A DNA stretch of 64,000 nt. Source: Bradyrhizobium sp. CCGUVB4N. GTDB lineage: Bacteria > Pseudomonadota > Alphaproteobacteria > Rhizobiales > Xanthobacteraceae. The stretch is taken from assembly GCF_024199945.1 (NCBI RefSeq), contig NZ_JANADP010000001.1, positions 4,960,001 through 5,024,000 of the forward strand, in the 5' to 3' direction. Under the pieces are notes generated by a model. That model had not been told where the DNA came from. It made no database searches and saw nothing but the letters and a program-made list of their open reading frames with translations. This document shows, one piece after another, positions 61,499-64,000 of the stretch; position 1 is the first letter of the stretch; each line of letters begins with the position of its first letter. The translations under genes and the position numbers were made by a program.

Positions 61499-63291
61499 GC
61501 TGCTACTTCCGCTTCGGCGAGTTTGCGCAGGGCTTCACCGTCATGGCGACGGGAGAAGGTCAGGAACGTCTCTTCGGGCGAGGTGCGATTGGCGAGATAG
61601 GCCTTCAAGAGCCCCTCGACGGTCTTCGGCACATCTTCGGCCTTCACATCGTGAAACACCTCCTGCCCGATATCGGCATCGGGACCGAAGCCGCCGCCGG
61701 TGAAGAGGTGATAGCCCTCGACCTGGTCGTCCTCCGTCGCACCCGGCACCTTGGCCGCGATCAGGCCGATGTCGGAGATGTAGTGCTGCGCGCAGGAGTG
61801 ATGGCAACCGGTCAGATGGATGTTGAGCGGCGTGTCGAGATTGATGCGCTCATCGCACCAGTCGCCGATCGCGGCGGCATGGCGCTTGGTGTCGGAGGCC
61901 GCGAACTTGCAGCCGGCATTGCCGGTGCAGGCGATCAGGCCGGCGCGAACGTTCGAGACCTGCGTGGCGAGGCCAAGCTTCTCGACCGCGGCGGTGACGA
62001 GCGCGACGCTCTCATCGCGCACGCCAGAGATCAGCAGGTTCTGCCAGACCGTCAGGCGGATATCGCCGTCACCGAGATCCTGCGAAATCTTCGCCAGCCC
62101 GCGCATCTGCTCACACGTGAGCTTGCCGACCGGCAGCGCCACGCCAACCCAGTTGAGCCCGGCCTGCTTCTGCTTGTGCACGCCGATATGGGCCATGCGG
62201 TCGGACAAGGGACGCGGCAGAAGCGCCTCGGCCGGCACGCGCGTGAACGGCTTCTTGAGCAGTTCCTCGACCAGCTTGAGGAAGCCGTCGTGCCCCAGAT
62301 TGTCCAGCACGTATTTCAGCCGTGCCTTGTTGCGGTTGGTGCGGTCGCCATGCTCGATGAAGACGCGCACGATGGCATCGGCCACGGCGGTCGCGTCTTC
62401 CGGGCGAACGACGATGCCGGAATATTTTGCAAAGTCCTTGTGGCCGGTGATGCCGCCGAGGCCAAGCTTGAACCAGACACCGGGCTCGATGCCGTGGCCC
62501 TCCTTCACCTCGACCGCGGTAAAGGCGATGTCGTTGGTCTCCTCCAGCGCGGCGATCTTGCCGGCGCCGTCGAAGGCAACGTTGAACTTGCGCGGCAGGC
62601 CGAACAGCGAGCGGTCGTTGAGGATGTGGTAGTGCCATTCGCGCGCATAGGGGCGCGTGTCCAGCAGCTCCTGCGGGTCGATGCCGGCCGTCGGCGTGCC
62701 CGTGACGTTGCGGATGTTGTCGGCGCCGGCGCCGCGCGAGCACAGGCCGATATCCTGCACGCCCTCGATCAGCGCCACCGCGTTCTTCGGTTCGATCTCG
62801 CGGATCTGGAAGTTGGCGCGGGTGGTGACGTGGGTGTAGCCGCCGCCGCAGCTTTCGGCGATGTCGGCGAGGCCCGACATCTGCCAGTGCTTCAGGATGC
62901 CGTTGGGAATGCGCAAGCGGGCCATGTAGGAGGTCTGCGCCGGTGCCACCCAGAAGATGCCGTAATAGCGCCAGCGGAAATTGTCCGCCGGCGTCGGGTT
63001 GGCGTTGTTGCGCGCCTGGTCCTTCAACCGATCATACGCATCGAACGGATGCATCTCACGCTTGAACTTCTCCTGGTCGGCGAGCTTCTTGCCCGCCGCC
63101 GTGAGCTTGTCCTGCGCCTTGATCCCTGCTGCGTCCGGCCCCGTCGGTTCAGACGGAGCGTTGGCCGCAGGCGCGCCGCCGGCTGCGAAGGCGCGCCCGA
63201 CACGTCCGACCTGCATGCCGGACATGAAGCCTTCGAGATAGCGCTTCTGCTCGTCGGAGAAATCGGCCGTGGGTGCTGTATCGAGTTTCAT
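61495..63291 (-). CDS. Ferredoxin-type nitrite/sulfite reductase
   Basis: A 598-residue siroheme reductase of the NirA type. The cluster ligands appear as CTGNAGCKFA (Cys-x5-Cys) and TGCHHSCAQHY (Cys-x3-Cys). The siroheme-binding Arg/Lys-rich segments include YTHVTTRANFQIRE and the repeated domain VGVALPVGKLTCEQMRGLA. It reduces nitrite to ammonia with six electrons, or sulfite to sulfide. The FNT nitrite transporter gene upstream favours nitrite. The first 100 residues form an extra N-terminal region (DEQKRYLEGFMSGMQVGRVG) mirrored in the reductase partner. A better name is nirA. Confidence 0.88.
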   Translation of the reverse strand: MKLDTAPTADFSDEQKRYLEGFMSGMQVGRVGRAFAAGGAPAANAPSEPTGPDAAGIKAQDKLTAAGKKLADQEKFKREMHPFDAYDRLKDQARNNANPTPADNFRWRYYGIFWVAPAQTSYMARLRIPNGILKHWQMSGLADIAESCGGGYTHVTTRANFQIREIEPKNAVALIEGVQDIGLCSRGAGADNIRNVTGTPTAGIDPQELLDTRPYAREWHYHILNDRSLFGLPRKFNVAFDGAGKIAALEETNDIAFTAVEVKEGHGIEPGVWFKLGLGGITGHKDFAKYSGIVVRPEDATAVADAIVRVFIEHGDRTNRNKARLKYVLDNLGHDGFLKLVEELLKKPFTRVPAEALLPRPLSDRMAHIGVHKQKQAGLNWVGVALPVGKLTCEQMRGLAKISQDLGDGDIRLTVWQNLLISGVRDESVALVTAAVEKLGLATQVSNVRAGLIACTGNAGCKFAASDTKRHAAAIGDWCDERINLDTPLNIHLTGCHHSCAQHYISDIGLIAAKVPGATEDDQVEGYHLFTGGGFGPDADIGQEVFHDVKAEDVPKTVEGLLKAYLANRTSPEETFLTFSRRHDGEALRKLAEAEVAA

Positions 63292-63304
63292 GGGCTGAAT
63301 GGAC

Positions 63305-64000
63305 CTACTCTGCTGCCTGGACCGCGACCTGCGCGACATCGGCCGTGGGCTTGGCGGGCTTGTACGTCGCGTAAAGCGCGAGACCGGTGAAGACGAAGCC
63401 GCCGACGAGATTGCCGAGCGTCACCGGGATCTGATTCCACAGCCACCAGTCGCTGAGCGAGACCTTGGCGCCGAGCAGCATGCCGGTCGGGATGACGAAC
63501 ATGTTGACGACGGCGTGCTCGAAGCCGAGCGCGAAGAACAGGAAGATCGGCAGCCAGGTCGCCGCGATCTTGCCGACCGTCGAGGTCGAGGTCATCGCCA
63601 TGACGACGCCGAGACAGACCAGCCAGTTGCAAAGGATCGCCTTGACGAAGACCGAGACCATGCCCGCGGTGCCGATTGCGGCATTGCCGATGGTCTTGGC
63701 TTCGGCCACTGCAACGATGCGGGCGGCGACGCCGGCGACCTCGACCTTGCCCATGTTGGTGAGCGCAATCGCGATCAGCGCGCCGAAGGCGAGGCTGCCC
63801 AGCAGATTGGCGACGAACACCCAGGACCAGTTGGCGATCACCGCATTCCAGCTCGCCTTGCCTTCGAGGCGGGCCAGCGGAACGATGGCGAAGCTGCCGG
63901 TGACGAGTTCGAGACCGAGCAGCACGATCATCACGAGGCTGACCGGGAAGATCAGCGCGCCGACAAGGGGCTGGCCGGTGGTGAGAGCGCCGCTGAAGGC
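63305..64000 (-). CDS. Formate/nitrite transporter family protein (partial)
   Basis: The C-terminal 231 residues of an FNT-family channel, cut by the window's right edge; the frame stays open to 64000. Visible are PVSLVMIVLLGLELVTGSF, the LLGSLAFGALIAIAL segment, LCNWLVCLGVVMAM and FALGFEHAVVNMFVIPTG, all typical of NirC/FocA. Five or more membrane segments are present. It probably imports nitrite for the NirA-type enzyme starting 14 bases downstream. The C-terminal tail is short and soluble. Confidence 0.92.
   Translation of the reverse strand, partial: AFSGALTTGQPLVGALIFPVSLVMIVLLGLELVTGSFAIVPLARLEGKASWNAVIANWSWVFVANLLGSLAFGALIAIALTNMGKVEVAGVAARIVAVAEAKTIGNAAIGTAGMVSVFVKAILCNWLVCLGVVMAMTSTSTVGKIAATWLPIFLFFALGFEHAVVNMFVIPTGMLLGAKVSLSDWWLWNQIPVTLGNLVGGFVFTGLALYATYKPAKPTADVAQVAVQAAE

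Noticed and set aside
61543..63390. 615-codon plus frame opposite the nitrite reductase
   Set aside because: The reductase's Cys-x5-Cys and Cys-x3-Cys motifs are decisive; the plus frame has no signal or domain.

Overview
The window is GC-rich and looks chromosomal from a slow-growing rhizobial alphaproteobacterium, most likely Bradyrhizobium or a close relative. I infer this from the F1-ATPase zeta inhibitor, the poly-3-hydroxybutyrate (PHB) and CoA-transferase genes, the many solute-binding ABC systems, several tiny secreted or membrane proteins, and dispersed palindromic repeats that I remember from that genus. No search was run.

Layout. 0.4-5.3 kb: small secreted and membrane proteins, a YqhA/UPF0114 membrane protein, the zeta inhibitor and a phasin. 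5.6-12.3 kb: a carbon-storage and acyl-CoA block. It holds a two-subunit 3-oxoacid CoA-transferase followed by an internally deleted MaoC gene, and a convergent operon DUF3141 hydrolase - phosphate acyltransferase - acetate kinase - FabI. 12.4-14.9 kb: a GNAT acetyltransferase, small unknowns, and a candidate small RNA with a sigma-54-type promoter and a strong terminator. 15.0-22.0 kb: a LysR regulator divergent from a butanediol-type dehydrogenase and a complete RbsB/A/C/C-like sugar ABC transporter.

22.17-25.97 kb: a small island of unknown genes between a tRNA-Ser(UGA) gene and a 14-bp near-copy of that tRNA's 3' end. It carries a frameshifted excisionase-like gene and no integrase; an integrase 3' fragment lies on the other side of the tRNA. 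26.3-30 kb: a secreted beta-helix protein, a repeat-rich secreted protein and ilvD. 30.2-36.5 kb: a dipeptide/nickel-type ABC operon with a TIM-barrel epimerase. One ATPase gene is frameshifted, and one permease has a dispersed repeat element translated inside it.

36.9-40.9 kb: NAD+ synthetase, a PHA-synthase-like hydrolase and nicotinamidase, transcribed together. 41.08-42.19 kb: an intact IS630-type element. 42.3-45.4 kb: glucokinase, small proteins, a single-domain response regulator and a Lys/Asp-rich LTxxQ protein. 45.9-51.3 kb: a MalEFGK-type sugar ABC operon ending in a 2-hydroxyacid dehydrogenase, with a UUCG-capped hairpin after the binding-protein gene. 51.6-55.4 kb: an acidic repeat protein, DUF1993, a PheC-like cyclohexadienyl dehydratase and a Pro/Ala-rich DUF2147 protein behind a CRP/FNR-type palindrome. 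55.5-59.6 kb: cupin, RraA-like protein and the 5-oxoprolinase genes pxpBCA. 59.9-64.0 kb: an assimilatory nitrite-reduction operon (FNT transporter, cut by the window edge; NirA-type reductase; flavin reductase with an Fe-S-type N-terminus).

Most functional logic is central metabolism and uptake. The least explained parts are the tRNA-Ser island, the sigma-54/sRNA locus at 14.7 kb, the DUF3141 acyl-phosphate operon and the repeat element embedded in the permease gene.
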